Assembly: GCF_007018905.1 (NCBI RefSeq)
Contig: NZ_CP041402.1
Span: 4,390,001 to 4,454,000, forward strand
Source of the DNA: Tardiphaga sp. vice304
GTDB lineage: Bacteria > Pseudomonadota > Alphaproteobacteria > Rhizobiales > Xanthobacteraceae
Direction of reading: 5' to 3'
DNA length: 64,000 bases
The notes beneath the pieces were generated by a model. That model worked only from the letters and a program-made list of their open reading frames with translations, was not told the DNA's origin and ran no database searches. A program made the translations under genes and the position numbers. Below, in pieces: positions 29,807-38,842 of the stretch (positions are counted from its first letter, which is position 1; every line of letters starts with the position of its first letter).

Positions 29807-29809
29807 TTA

Positions 29810-30135
29810 GAGGTAAAAAAACAATCTGGAGTAGTAATGCTCTCACGCAGTGCAATGGCTTGCGATCTTAGTGGTCTTGCGACCATTCAGATTCACTAGA
29901 CTGCGTATGTTCCCCCGGCTTTCGAGCTTCGGACGCAGTGTAGAAGTCGAGATATCCGCAGAGCCTTCGTGCAATAGCAATCCATCGATAATATCCCGAC
30001 CCGCAAAAGCCAAGCTCTACTATCGACAAAATATATCTGATTCTCTTTGAAGCGGTTTTTTTTGGAAGCTCTTAACCTGCCCCTGCCGATTTCCGCCAGT
30101 TGAAGCTAGAGTTCGGCCTTCCAAAGGACGGACAG
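29810..30135. other. Gene-free stretch, original upstream region of the transducer
   Basis: About 325 bp of lower-GC sequence between IS5 copy 2 and the IS3 remnant. Before the IS insertion it lay directly upstream of the transducer-rhodopsin pair and so may hold the displaced promoter. I see no supported gene in it. Confidence 0.45.
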
Positions 30136-30402
30136 ATGAAGCGAGCCAGGTTTGCGGAAGAGCAGATTATCGGTGTTCTGCGCGAGCACGAGGCGGGGGC
30201 GAAAGCCGCCGATCTGGCGCGCAAGCACGGCGTCTCGGAAGCGACACTGTATAATTAGAGGGCCAAATTCGGCGGGATGGACGTCTCTGAGGCCAAGCGG
30301 CTGCGGCAGCTCGAGGACGAGAACGCCAAGCTGAAGAAGCTGCTGGCCGAACAGATGTTGGATGCCGCGGCGTTACGCGAGCTTCGGTCAAAAAAATGGT
30401 AG
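30136..30402 (+). pseudogene. IS3-family OrfA remnant with in-frame stop
   Basis: Starts MKRARFAEEQIIGVLREHEA, a typical OrfA of the ISRj/IS407-like type, with the helix-turn-helix ARKHGVSEATLYN. The next codon is TAG at 30255-30257 where the family normally has Trp. The frame then continues through RAKFGGMDVSEAKRLRQLED and the coiled coil to about 30402. It is inactive. Confidence 0.88.
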
Positions 30403-31150
30403 GGCCCGCCGTCCAGCGCGAGGCTGTCGCGCATCTGCAGGCCGAACTGGGCCTGTCAGAACGGCGGGCCTGCACCATCGTCAGCGCCGACCGCAAGATG
30501 ATCCGCTACCGGTCGTGCCGGCCGCCGGATGGCGAACTGCGCGTCCAATTGCGCGAGCTCGCCAACGCCCGCCGGCGCTTCGGTTATCGCCGACTGTTTG
30601 TGCTGCTGCGTCAACAGGGCGAGCCGTCCGGGTTGAAACGGATTTACCGGCTCTATCGGGAGGAAGGCCTCAGCGTCCGCAAGCGCCGGGCCCGCCGCCG
30701 CGCGGTCGGCACCCGGGCGCCCATTCTGGTCGAGGCTCGGCCGAATTCCCGCTGGTCGCTGGATTTTGTCCACGACCAGTTCGCTAATGATCGCCGCTTC
30801 CGGATCCTGAATATCGTCGATGACGTGACCCGGGAATGCCTGGCGGCGATCCCCGACACCTCGATCCCGGGACGGCGGGTGGCGCGCGAACTGACGGCGT
30901 TGATCGATCGCCGCGGCAGGCCTGGCATGATCGTCTCGGACACCGGACCGAGTTCACCTGCAACGCCATGCTGACCTGGTCGGAGAACAACCAGATAGCC
31001 TGGCACTTCATCGCACCGGGAAAGCCAATGCAAAACGGCTTTTGTGAAAGCTTCAACGGTCGGATACGCGACGAGCTTCTCAATGAAACCCTGTTCTTCG
31101 GGCTCGACCACGCCCGGGCCAGAATTGCGGATTGGGCCGACGACTACAAC
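30396..31150 (+). pseudogene. IS3-family OrfB remnant, frameshifted and truncated
   Basis: Reads well from 30396 through RRFGYRRLFVLLRQQGEPSG and SRWSLDFVHDQF (first Asp) to MIVSDTG. Near 30945 the frame shifts, and it resumes as MLTWSENNQIAWHFIAPGKP then QNGFCESFNGRIRDELLNE (Glu). It breaks off at about 31150, where an unrelated IS21 fragment begins on the other strand. It is inactive. Confidence 0.88.
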
Positions 31151-31413
31151 TCGAAGATCCGCTTCGAGGTATGCCGCTGCTTCTTCGGCCGGTCCTTGTC
31201 GGTCGCCAGAATCGCATCAATAACACCGCTGAACTCGTCGAGCTTCGGCCGTAAAGGCGGCTTCCTGCGCACGTACCCGGGCGGCACCGAGAACTTCAGC
31301 ATCTTCGAGACCGTCCTGGCATTGATGCCGAACCGGTCTGCCGCAGCGCGCTCGCTGATCCCCTCGATCAGAACGGCGTGCCGGACCCGCGCATAAAGCT
31401 CCACTGTCTTCAT
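31147..31413 (-). pseudogene. IS21-family IstA, N-terminal fragment
   Basis: From ATG 31413 (GGGGG upstream) it reads MKTVELYARVRHAVLIEGIS and the helix-turn-helix AADRFGINARTVSKMLKF, then SVPPGYVRRKPP. It breaks at the junction with the IS3 remnant after about 89 codons. It differs from the intact istA at 22195. Confidence 0.85.
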
Positions 31414-31729
31414 CCCCCGTCCCCTGCCGCTCCAGACAAAGGACTCTAACTGCCGCAGTTTTACTCCGGCGCAGCCAATCAAAGCGGCCGCTTCAGTGAG
31501 GCAGTATTGCTCCGGCTTTGACACATGAGATTGACCACCGGCGGCAGATCCTGACTTTGATCGCACCAGGGTCAGATATGCACGCAGGAAGAATAGGAAA
31601 GACCTTTAGAGATCAACTTTTAAATCCTACGTCGGTATTTTTCCGGAGCAAGTTGGAAGGGAAGGAGACCGGAACGTGTCCGGAGTTGGCGTTAAGTGCC
31701 GGGTATCGCGCAAGTGATTCCCGTCGAAC

Positions 31730-32617
31730 TCAGGACTTTCTTATCCAGCCAGAAAGCCTGACGCGTTCCACGATCGCCATATGGGGAACGGTCAGCGCCG
31801 CAAGTCCAACGAACACAAGCTGACTAACCCGCACATCAATTGCAGTGTCGCCAAAGGAATTCCAAGCTGCGACTGACAAAATGACCGTGACCAACATCGG
31901 AGTTGCGGCCGTAAAAACTATACGGGAAAGCGAGATTTGATCAAAATAATTCATAGTGCGCAAAATATGGCGAGCACTGTGCATGATGCAGAAAAACACT
32001 GTGAAGGCGACGAGAGGCGGCGCGAGTGTCGCAATTAATCCCAGAGCGGCGATTTCAAGGCCAGAAAGCCAATCGGACTGCATGCGAGCGATCGCTGCGA
32101 GTACAAGGCCAACTAACCAGGGCCATTTGAGATACAGCAGCGCCGCCACCGTCTGCATCGCCGCATCGGGACCAACGAGAAATGAAAAAAGCTGCGTCAC
32201 CTCCGGTGCGTAGAAGATCGTCGGGAGCACAATGATCGCGCCACCATAAAATACGCGCGAAAACACCGGGGTACCCGGAGACGGGTCGCCGGAAAAATGG
32301 ACGATGGATATCACCAGAAATCCCGCAAGGAACAACTGAGGTGCGAATTGCCATAAGGCGACGACGAGCGCTGCCGGAATGAAATAGACCACCGTAAAGC
32401 CGACCCATTCCTTTGCTGTCCGGACATTATACAGATTTCTTGCAAAAACCGTATCCAGCACGCCATGCGGCACGCCCAGGATGACGATTAGAATAGCCAT
32501 CGCCACTAATTCGGTTTGCGGATCCAGCCGCTGGACCAATTCGGCAGAAGCTGCGACGGCAAGCGCCGTTGCGCAAAAAACCAATCCCTGAATGCGTTGC
32601 GCTCGAATCGGCATCAT
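31730..32617 (-). CDS. blh: Beta-carotene 15,15'-dioxygenase, Brp/Blh family (retinal synthase)
   Basis: Integral membrane enzyme of 295 residues that splits beta-carotene into two all-trans retinals. Family His motifs at the expected spacing are GVPHGVLD, SIVHFSGDP, CIMHSARHI and TVPHMAIVE, set within several hydrophobic helices. The ATG overlaps the crtY stop by 4 bp, making it the last gene of the rhodopsin-carotenoid operon. Its presence turns the carotenoid genes into a retinal pathway that can serve both rhodopsins in the window. Confidence 0.94.
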   Translation of the reverse strand: MMPIRAQRIQGLVFCATALAVAASAELVQRLDPQTELVAMAILIVILGVPHGVLDTVFARNLYNVRTAKEWVGFTVVYFIPAALVVALWQFAPQLFLAGFLVISIVHFSGDPSPGTPVFSRVFYGGAIIVLPTIFYAPEVTQLFSFLVGPDAAMQTVAALLYLKWPWLVGLVLAAIARMQSDWLSGLEIAALGLIATLAPPLVAFTVFFCIMHSARHILRTMNYFDQISLSRIVFTAATPMLVTVILSVAAWNSFGDTAIDVRVSQLVFVGLAALTVPHMAIVERVRLSGWIRKS

Positions 32618-33783
32618 AAGGCTTCACGCAATCGTGCCGACCGCAGGAACGCACTGGGGATTTCCTTCAAGAACGGGATGACCGGCAAGACTGATGCAAC
32701 AATTGCCCGATCCAGCAGGGTACCGCCGTCACTCAGGAAGCGGATTATACGTGCGGGATCCACCTTTTCGAACATGGATAAGAACATGGCGGGCGCCGCT
32801 GCGGAACGGGTGTGCAGCACTGAAAGGAACAGGTGGTCCATGCCGCGAAGCAGCAGGGGATCGGGCTCATGGCCGATCGGGAACTTTCCCTCACCGAGCT
32901 GTTGGGCGCAAACATCGGCCCACCGCTGAATACGCTGGAAAGCATAACCAGTGCTGGCGCGCGCGCCGCCCCAGTCCAGGCCTGCTCGCACGTAAGTAAC
33001 ATCTGGATTTGGTTTCGCGGTGGCAGTGCCCATTGGCAGGACACCGTTTTCCTCACGCAAAATCCTGAAGCCGACACCATTTACATATCGTGCGACAGCG
33101 GTACTTAAATCACTTGAAAGAGCTGGTTGACCCAGCGGATCTGGCCCGAAAACAGTTGTCTCGATCAGAGCGCGGTAGGGCGACACGGGAAGAACATAAG
33201 AAAAGCGAATGTTCGTTGCATTGCCATCGTCAAAGTTCATCAAATCGGTGCAGGTAGGATTGAATACTGCATCTTCGCATTTAATCTCGCGGCCGTAGAA
33301 AGACTGCCACAGGATGGCTGTACCGCGTGTAGCCTTCTTTACCGGCCGCGTATCAATCACCATGCTGGCTTGGTGTCGCGCTTGGCTGGTTTCAATCTGC
33401 CACTTGCCTGAGCGTTTGTAAGGTAGATCGAGTACGGATGCGTTCATGATCAGCTGGATGCGTTCGTTTTTGGAAATTTGCTTGATAGCTGCAGCGTAAA
33501 AAACGTCGGCAGGAAGCATTTGATAGGGTGTTGCGCCGCAGTCCACAGTAACGCTGCGGCCCTCAGCTTGAATTTTCATGTTTTGCCACCGATGCTGAAC
33601 CAGCGGCCGTATGCGGGTAGAGCCGTCATCCCAAAAACACCATGTTCGGTCATTGGTGTAGCGGGTTCGCTCTTCGATAATGAGTGCGCGCGGGCAATTG
33701 GGCCCCAGTTCGGCAAGCCGCATGCCGAGGCTCAAACCTGCACAACCGCCGCCGAGAATGATGAGATCGGCGTCAGACTGCAC
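32614..33783 (-). CDS. crtY: Lycopene beta-cyclase
   Basis: Flavin-dependent cyclase of about 389 residues converting lycopene to beta-carotene. I prefer GTG at 33783 (GGGGAC upstream, and residues begin directly with the Rossmann fold DADLIILGGGCAGLSLGMRL). An ATG at 33822 would add 13 atypical residues. A CrtY-type C-terminus is visible (LFLSVLHTRSAAAPAMFLSM). The start overlaps the crtB stop by 11 bp and the stop overlaps the blh start, so translation is coupled. Confidence 0.93.
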   Translation of the reverse strand: MQSDADLIILGGGCAGLSLGMRLAELGPNCPRALIIEERTRYTNDRTWCFWDDGSTRIRPLVQHRWQNMKIQAEGRSVTVDCGATPYQMLPADVFYAAAIKQISKNERIQLIMNASVLDLPYKRSGKWQIETSQARHQASMVIDTRPVKKATRGTAILWQSFYGREIKCEDAVFNPTCTDLMNFDDGNATNIRFSYVLPVSPYRALIETTVFGPDPLGQPALSSDLSTAVARYVNGVGFRILREENGVLPMGTATAKPNPDVTYVRAGLDWGGARASTGYAFQRIQRWADVCAQQLGEGKFPIGHEPDPLLLRGMDHLFLSVLHTRSAAAPAMFLSMFEKVDPARIIRFLSDGGTLLDRAIVASVLPVIPFLKEIPSAFLRSARLREAL

Positions 33784-34735
33784 GGTCGTCCCCCGCCACC
33801 TGCGCCATGCACGGCAAGCCAACGATCGCCGTATGCAACGCCGCGTTGTACTCTTGGGGTGAGACCCAAAAGGAAGGCCGAAGCACCTGGCTCAACAGGG
33901 CACGAGCAGTCAATGCAGCCTTGATGCCGCCATGCAGAACGACCCGTCCTGACCAATAGGCACAATCGCGTCTTCGAAGCTCTTTGCCGATCGCTTCATA
34001 AACACGCGCGGCAACAAAAATGCTACTTCGTGCGCGAACGGGCAGATAGCGCAAGCCCAATTCGCCGCTACGGTAGTAGCGATCGGCAAGATGTAAGAGA
34101 TCAGCCACACATTTTCGCAAATGAGGTCGTAACCCATCCGCCGGTGAAATGAGCAAATCGGGCGAAACATCGCCAATCATGCTGGCCGGCAAATAGCGCC
34201 GCCCTAGAGCCGCGTCTTCCGCGATATCACGGCAAATATTGGTGAGTTGCATGGCGATGCCGAGATCAACAGCATGCGGCAGAGCAGCGGGATCATCCAC
34301 ATCCAGCACACTGCACATCATCAGCCCGACGGTGCCGGCAACGCGATAGCAGTAGCGCAAAAGGCAATCAATATTTTCCATCCTGACTGTTTCAAGATCG
34401 GATGTCACGCCCTCGATCAATTCCAGCATAATAGCTGGATCGATCCGGCATTCGCGCATGAGGTCCAGCATGTCGCTGATTATCGGATCGGCGGATACGC
34501 CGGTCGTGACGGCAAGTGCGGCACTGGAGAGGTCGAGTCTGGCGGCATCCTGTGACGATGCACTGTCGGCAAGGTCGTCGATCAGACGGCAAAATCCATA
34601 GAGGCGGGTGGCTCTTGCAGCGTGAACAGAACCCAGCAGATGCCGCGCCCAATGAAAACTGCGCCCTTTGGCGGCAAGTATGGCATCGGCCGACGCCCGG
34701 GTCTCATTCTTGGAGGCGGGCCACGACATAGTCAT
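33773..34735 (-). CDS. crtB: Phytoene synthase
   Basis: Condenses two geranylgeranyl diphosphates to phytoene. It is about 320 residues from ATG 34735, which forms an ATGA overlap with the crtI stop; an upstream start at 34783 is less likely. The two Asp-rich magnesium/diphosphate sites are YGFCRLIDDLADS and TNICRDIAEDAALGRRYLP. Further family marks are KGRSFHWARHLL at the N-terminus and LRYCYRVAGTVGLMM in the middle. Confidence 0.95.
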   Translation of the reverse strand: MTMSWPASKNETRASADAILAAKGRSFHWARHLLGSVHAARATRLYGFCRLIDDLADSASSQDAARLDLSSAALAVTTGVSADPIISDMLDLMRECRIDPAIMLELIEGVTSDLETVRMENIDCLLRYCYRVAGTVGLMMCSVLDVDDPAALPHAVDLGIAMQLTNICRDIAEDAALGRRYLPASMIGDVSPDLLISPADGLRPHLRKCVADLLHLADRYYRSGELGLRYLPVRARSSIFVAARVYEAIGKELRRRDCAYWSGRVVLHGGIKAALTARALLSQVLRPSFWVSPQEYNAALHTAIVGLPCMAQVAGDDRAV

Positions 34736-36228
34736 GGCATCACCATCGATGGAATGAGCGCATCCACAACCTTCGCCGAGCACAAAACGCCGGGAACGCC
34801 GGCTCCTGGGTGCGTGCCAGCGCCAACGAGAAAGAGGTTTTGGATTCCCTCGGCACGGTTATGAAAGCGGAACCATGCCGATTGTCGAAACAACGGGGCG
34901 ATAGAGAAGCCCGCGCCATGCGTGCTCAGATAGTCCTGTCGGAAGTTCTCTGGAGTTATGAAGAAATCGCTCGTAATCGTTGCTTCCAGGTTCGGCAGGA
35001 TAGTTTTGCTGAGCGCCTTGACGATACGATCCTTCAGGCGCGGACCTTCCCTGGTCCAATCGATCTGACCTTGAAGGTTGGGAACCGGACAGAGGACATA
35101 AAAGCTATCGCAGTTGGGTGGCGCAAAGCTCGCATCCGTGGCGGTCGGTCGATGAAGATAGAGCGAAAAATCTTCCGACAATACTTTACGGTCGAAAATA
35201 TCACTCAACAATTCGCGATATCGCCCGCCAAACCAGATTGTATGATGTGCTACCGCCGGATAAGTCTGCGTCGTGCCGAAATACAGAACAAACAAACCCA
35301 TAGAAAAATGCGCAGCCGCCAGTTTCAGCTTAGTCGATCTGGCCTGCGCGGTCTTTTCGACCATCGAGCCGTATAGGTGGGCAGGATCGCAATTGGATAC
35401 AATGACATCGGCTGTCATTGTTCGTCCGTCATCAAGGGTCACGCTTTGAGCGATGCCATCCCTGACATTGATGGCCGCTACCGTGGTCCCCAGCTTGATC
35501 TTGATGAATTGTCGCTCCATTAGCTCGCCAAGGGCTTTAGTTATCGCTCCAGTACCACCCATAGCGAAATGAACACCATGTGCACGTTCGAGAAAGTGGA
35601 TCAGGCCATAAATGCTGGTCGTGTCGAATGGATTGCCGCCGAGAAGCAGCGGTTGAATCGAAAATGCCTGCCGCAGCTTGGGGTTGGACATATAACGCGA
35701 CACTAGCCCCCACACAGACCGATAGCTGCCCAGCCCGACGAGGCGAGGGATCTGGCGAACCATGGTCATGAAACGATCAAACGGTTGGGCGGAGAGTTCG
35801 GTAAAGCCGATCTCGAAAATCCGTTTGGAGTGCGCTAGGAGTGCTAGGTATCCATCGCAATCGCGTGGTTCGATCCGCCTAATTTCGGCCAGCGTTTCTT
35901 CCAGTGTGCCTCCATAATCGAACGTTTCGCCATCGGCAAAACAAAAGCGGTACCATGGTTTCAGTGGCACCAGATTAATGTGCTCCGCCATCCGCTCGCC
36001 AAACAGGAGAAACAATTCCTCGAACAGGAAAGGAGCCGTAATGACAGTTGGACCAGAATCGTGGCGAAAACCGCCGCGTTCAAAAACCTGGGCGCGGCCG
36101 CCAAGAGTAGCGCATCGATCGATAAGCGTAACTTCATAGCCTTTTGATCGCAGACGCAGCGCCGATGCAATCCCGCCAAATCCTGCACCGATGACTATGG
36201 CCCGATTAGGTGCTTCCCGGATGGTCAT
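34732..36228 (-). CDS. crtI: Phytoene desaturase (lycopene-forming)
   Basis: FAD-dependent desaturase of 498 residues converting phytoene to lycopene. The N-terminal dinucleotide fold is AIVIGAGFGGIASALRLRS, followed by GGRAQVFERGGFRHDSGPTV. The C-terminal family signature is NLFLVGAGTHPGAGVPGVL. It overlaps crtE (4 bp, upstream) and crtB (4 bp, downstream). A bacterial CrtI normally carries out all four desaturations; exact step number cannot be told from sequence. Confidence 0.95.
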   Translation of the reverse strand: MTIREAPNRAIVIGAGFGGIASALRLRSKGYEVTLIDRCATLGGRAQVFERGGFRHDSGPTVITAPFLFEELFLLFGERMAEHINLVPLKPWYRFCFADGETFDYGGTLEETLAEIRRIEPRDCDGYLALLAHSKRIFEIGFTELSAQPFDRFMTMVRQIPRLVGLGSYRSVWGLVSRYMSNPKLRQAFSIQPLLLGGNPFDTTSIYGLIHFLERAHGVHFAMGGTGAITKALGELMERQFIKIKLGTTVAAINVRDGIAQSVTLDDGRTMTADVIVSNCDPAHLYGSMVEKTAQARSTKLKLAAAHFSMGLFVLYFGTTQTYPAVAHHTIWFGGRYRELLSDIFDRKVLSEDFSLYLHRPTATDASFAPPNCDSFYVLCPVPNLQGQIDWTREGPRLKDRIVKALSKTILPNLEATITSDFFITPENFRQDYLSTHGAGFSIAPLFRQSAWFRFHNRAEGIQNLFLVGAGTHPGAGVPGVLCSAKVVDALIPSMVMP

Positions 36229-37142
36229 AGCCGTGCAGCCAGGCGCAGGGCGAGTTCGCGCAAGAGGGCGCCCGACCGCTTTGGCAAGTTCTCCGCCTCA
36301 TCAGCTGCTGTGCGAAGACGTTTAAGACCAAGGGTGCGCGCCAGCTGTCCGGCATCTGCACCGTGCCCGGCTGCCCGCAATACTGATAGAATATTCAATG
36401 AAGCAGGCTTTGAATCATGACCGGCTTTTCTCGTTCCGGTGTCCTTTCCAAAATCGGTGATGTCATCGAAGATCTGATAGCCGACAGCGAAAGCATCTGC
36501 CGCACGCCGTGCGACTGCGCGAAAGTTATTGTATCCGGAAGCCACAAGGGCTAATTCGAATGGCAATCCCAACAGAGCGCCAGATTTGGCAATGGCGATT
36601 GTTTCGTAAGCTCCGACGTCATCAATGGTTTGGCTTCGAGCCTCAAGATCAGCGCATTGACCAGCGATTGCGTGTGCGGCGCGCGCATGGACAAGCGATA
36701 TCAACGCTGGCAGAAGTTCGGGGCTACTGAAGGTCGCGAGGGCGGCGTAAGCGGAGGAGAGTAGCAAGTCGCCTGAACAGATCGCCATATCATCTCCGAA
36801 TGCTGCCCATACACTTGGCAGTCCACGGCGGAATTTATCCCGATCCTGTAAGTCATCGTGAATAAGCGACGCGTTGTGCAGAAGTTCCACTGCGGTCGCG
36901 ATGCAGACAGCGTCTCCAGATGTTAATCCGAGCGCTCGTCCAGCGTCGAGTGCTAGGAGAAACCGGATCCGCTGACCGCCGGCGGCCACGTGATAATGAG
37001 CGGCGCGGGCCGAGGTAGGGAAAGTGTTCGTGCTGCCATTCTCTGGCTGCAATAAATCGACCAGCCATGCATCCATCGCGCTCGTTTGATCGCGGACTGT
37101 GTCATGAACTAAAGCCGGAACATCGGCAGTGGATGCGTACAT
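36225..37142 (-). CDS. crtE: Geranylgeranyl diphosphate synthase
   Basis: Polyprenyl synthase of 305 residues making C20 diphosphate for carotenoids. The first Asp-rich motif is LIHDDLQDRDKFRRG and the second is QIFDDITDFGKDTG. Lys and Arg contacts lie in AGGQRIRFLLALDAG. It starts 73 bp after the rhodopsin stop, with a strong hairpin in the gap. It is the first carotenoid gene of the operon and overlaps crtI by 4 bp. Confidence 0.93.
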   Translation of the reverse strand: MYASTADVPALVHDTVRDQTSAMDAWLVDLLQPENGSTNTFPTSARAAHYHVAAGGQRIRFLLALDAGRALGLTSGDAVCIATAVELLHNASLIHDDLQDRDKFRRGLPSVWAAFGDDMAICSGDLLLSSAYAALATFSSPELLPALISLVHARAAHAIAGQCADLEARSQTIDDVGAYETIAIAKSGALLGLPFELALVASGYNNFRAVARRAADAFAVGYQIFDDITDFGKDTGTRKAGHDSKPASLNILSVLRAAGHGADAGQLARTLGLKRLRTAADEAENLPKRSGALLRELALRLAARL

Positions 37143-37165
37143 GGCTATATCCCAAAACCCTGGAG

Positions 37166-37194
37166 TTCCGGCGCGGCAATCTGCTGCGCCGGAA
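37166..37194 (-). promoter_or_regulatory. Intercistronic hairpin between rhodopsin and crtE
   Basis: TTCCGGCGC and GCGCCGGAA form a perfect 9-bp stem with an 11-nt loop in the 73-bp gap. On the transcribed strand a short TTTT follows a few bases after the stem. It could act as a leaky terminator or a 3'-end stabiliser, giving more rhodopsin message than enzyme message. Confidence 0.55.
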
Positions 37195-37215
37195 TTAGAT
37201 CAGGTAAGCGTCTGA

Positions 37216-37995
37216 CTATCTTGCGGTGGCCAACTGTCCGGGACCATCGACAAAGCCCTCTGCCTCAGACTTTCGCCTAGCGATCATGTAAATCAGCACA
37301 CCGAACCCGGCTTTGGCAACGATGTCAGCAACGGTGTAACCGACCTGTACGGCGGTGATTGCTCCGCTACCTGTGAAACCGATCATCGGAAAGATAAAAA
37401 CGATCGGATAGAAGCACCACGAGATTACTGTTACATACCGCGCGAGGCTCACGAGACCGCGCGCTGATGTGGGCTGCTTGGCGATCGCATCGCTCAGACC
37501 AACGAACAGGTCATAGACGATAACCAGGAACGGCAGCATAGCCAATACCCACCAGAGCCATCGCGTGCTGTTGACCTCAGAAATTTCTCCCGGGTAACCA
37601 AGAACGACCATGAGTGCAGCGAGCAATCCGAGCTTGGTCGATTTCGCGATTGTTTCGCTGGGGGACAGGCGCATGACGAGAATTAGTTCGATAAGCAGCA
37701 ATGGCACGGTAAGTAACCAGTCGACATAACGGTAAGCATCGTTGAATTTGATACCGGAGTCCTTGATCTGCCCGGAAACAACTGTGAAAGACGCATCCCA
37801 AGAGTTAAAGATACGGACGTAGTGATAAAGTGCAATGAACGTCACCAGTCCAGTGAGTGTCAGCGCCGTTCTATAGGCTGGCGCCACCTGCGAGCGCCCG
37901 AAAAAGGAGAATATGGTCGCCGAAGCCATTACGGCGATCGTAAAGGAAAACGCATTGTATACGAGGTCGTACTGCCAAACTTGCATTGAAGCCAC
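37216..37995 (-). CDS. Proteorhodopsin-like light-driven proton pump
   Basis: Seven-helix retinal protein of 259 residues, GTG start at 37995 with AGGAG 8 nt upstream. Helix C reads YRYVDWLLTVPLLLIELIL, giving Arg89, counterion Asp92, Thr96 and donor Glu103: the D-T-E triad of outward proton pumps. The counterion-linked His58 is present (YHYVR). Helix G reads TVADIVAKAGFG with Asp224 and retinal Lys228. The residue equivalent to proteorhodopsin 105 is Leu100, typical of green absorption. Helix E has RWLWW, where xanthorhodopsin-type proteins with a carotenoid antenna carry a Gly near this point, so an antenna is not favoured. It is the first gene of the retinal operon. Confidence 0.94.
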   Translation of the reverse strand: MASMQVWQYDLVYNAFSFTIAVMASATIFSFFGRSQVAPAYRTALTLTGLVTFIALYHYVRIFNSWDASFTVVSGQIKDSGIKFNDAYRYVDWLLTVPLLLIELILVMRLSPSETIAKSTKLGLLAALMVVLGYPGEISEVNSTRWLWWVLAMLPFLVIVYDLFVGLSDAIAKQPTSARGLVSLARYVTVISWCFYPIVFIFPMIGFTGSGAITAVQVGYTVADIVAKAGFGVLIYMIARRKSEAEGFVDGPGQLATAR

Positions 37996-38035
37996 TTGAC
38001 GATCTCCTGCTTAGTTGTAGTCAACATTAGACGGG

Positions 38036-38056
38036 ACCGGCACGGTTAGTGCCGGT
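38036..38056. promoter_or_regulatory. Perfect palindrome upstream of the pump rhodopsin
   Basis: ACCGGCAC, a 5-nt spacer and GTGCCGGT form a perfect inverted repeat about 41-61 bp before the rhodopsin GTG. It could be a repressor or activator operator or a 5'-leader hairpin. No regulator gene is adjacent. Confidence 0.5.
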
Positions 38057-38842
38057 GTTTTAGCCAACAACAAGTATTACGAATCCGCGAGAGGTTTGGA
38101 TCACGATAAAGAAAAACTTTTTTTACGAGCGCCGCTCTTTGATCCGCACTACCGAACAAGAGGACAAAAAGCAGACGTCGGCTCCAGCTCAGATAGCAAT
38201 GCCCCCTTGGTGCACCCTGTTCTAGTGCCAGCCGCGCTGGTTACGCGGAGAAGGTTCGACCCCAGCTCCTATCCCTCCGCCACCGCAGCCGCAGCCGCGC
38301 TCCTCACGCCGCCGATCGCCAAGGGGTGACGTGCCCCCGCCAAATTAGGCCAGTCTGACCTGGAATTTTCCATTTATGATCCCTGACGGTACGAGGAGAG
38401 TTCTATGATAGTCCCGCGGTGCGCGCGATGAAAACCTACCGCTCTTCACACTGAAGGCGGCGTGATCGAACTCGTTGCCTTCGGCTTTTGGTATGGCGAT
38501 GGTTCCGATTGGCCTCAGCGACATGGTGTCCTCACGGTTTGGCAAGCGCTGCCGGCATGGCGGGCGTCCGCCGTACCGTCTCCGCCGTCTTGAAGCGCGC
38601 GGGACATCACGTTGGCGCAGATCCAGAACAAGCGCGCCAGGACCTTTTCAAAGGCAAGACGGTGCCGCTGGGGACCCATGCGCCGCGCTGGCTGGAGCGC
38701 AGTTGAAAACTGTTCGCAGGCTTGCAGATTTTTGAACGAGATTCGTACGTGCGCATGAGTTTTTTTGATTGTTTGAGCCGCCAGATGAGCACTATTAGCG
38801 CTGGGACAAGACAAAACACCGCGGATTGAGCGCGCCTCCGAT
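38057..38842. other. Gene-free stretch with no supported gene
   Basis: About 790 bp between the divergent rhodopsin operon and the efflux adaptor gene. Several short frames overlap at 38475-38735 on both strands, but none shows a recognisable domain. It must contain the promoters of the two flanking transcripts. A decayed gene is possible. Confidence 0.4.

Noticed and set aside
37216..37995. Xanthorhodopsin with carotenoid antenna
   Set aside because: The helix E region has Trp where antenna-binding members carry Gly as far as I can align it, and no carotenoid ketolase gene is present. A structure-based alignment would settle it.
38475..38735. Small genes between the rhodopsin operon and the efflux adaptor
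   Set aside because: Overlapping frames on both strands, no SD, no domain; treated as non-coding.
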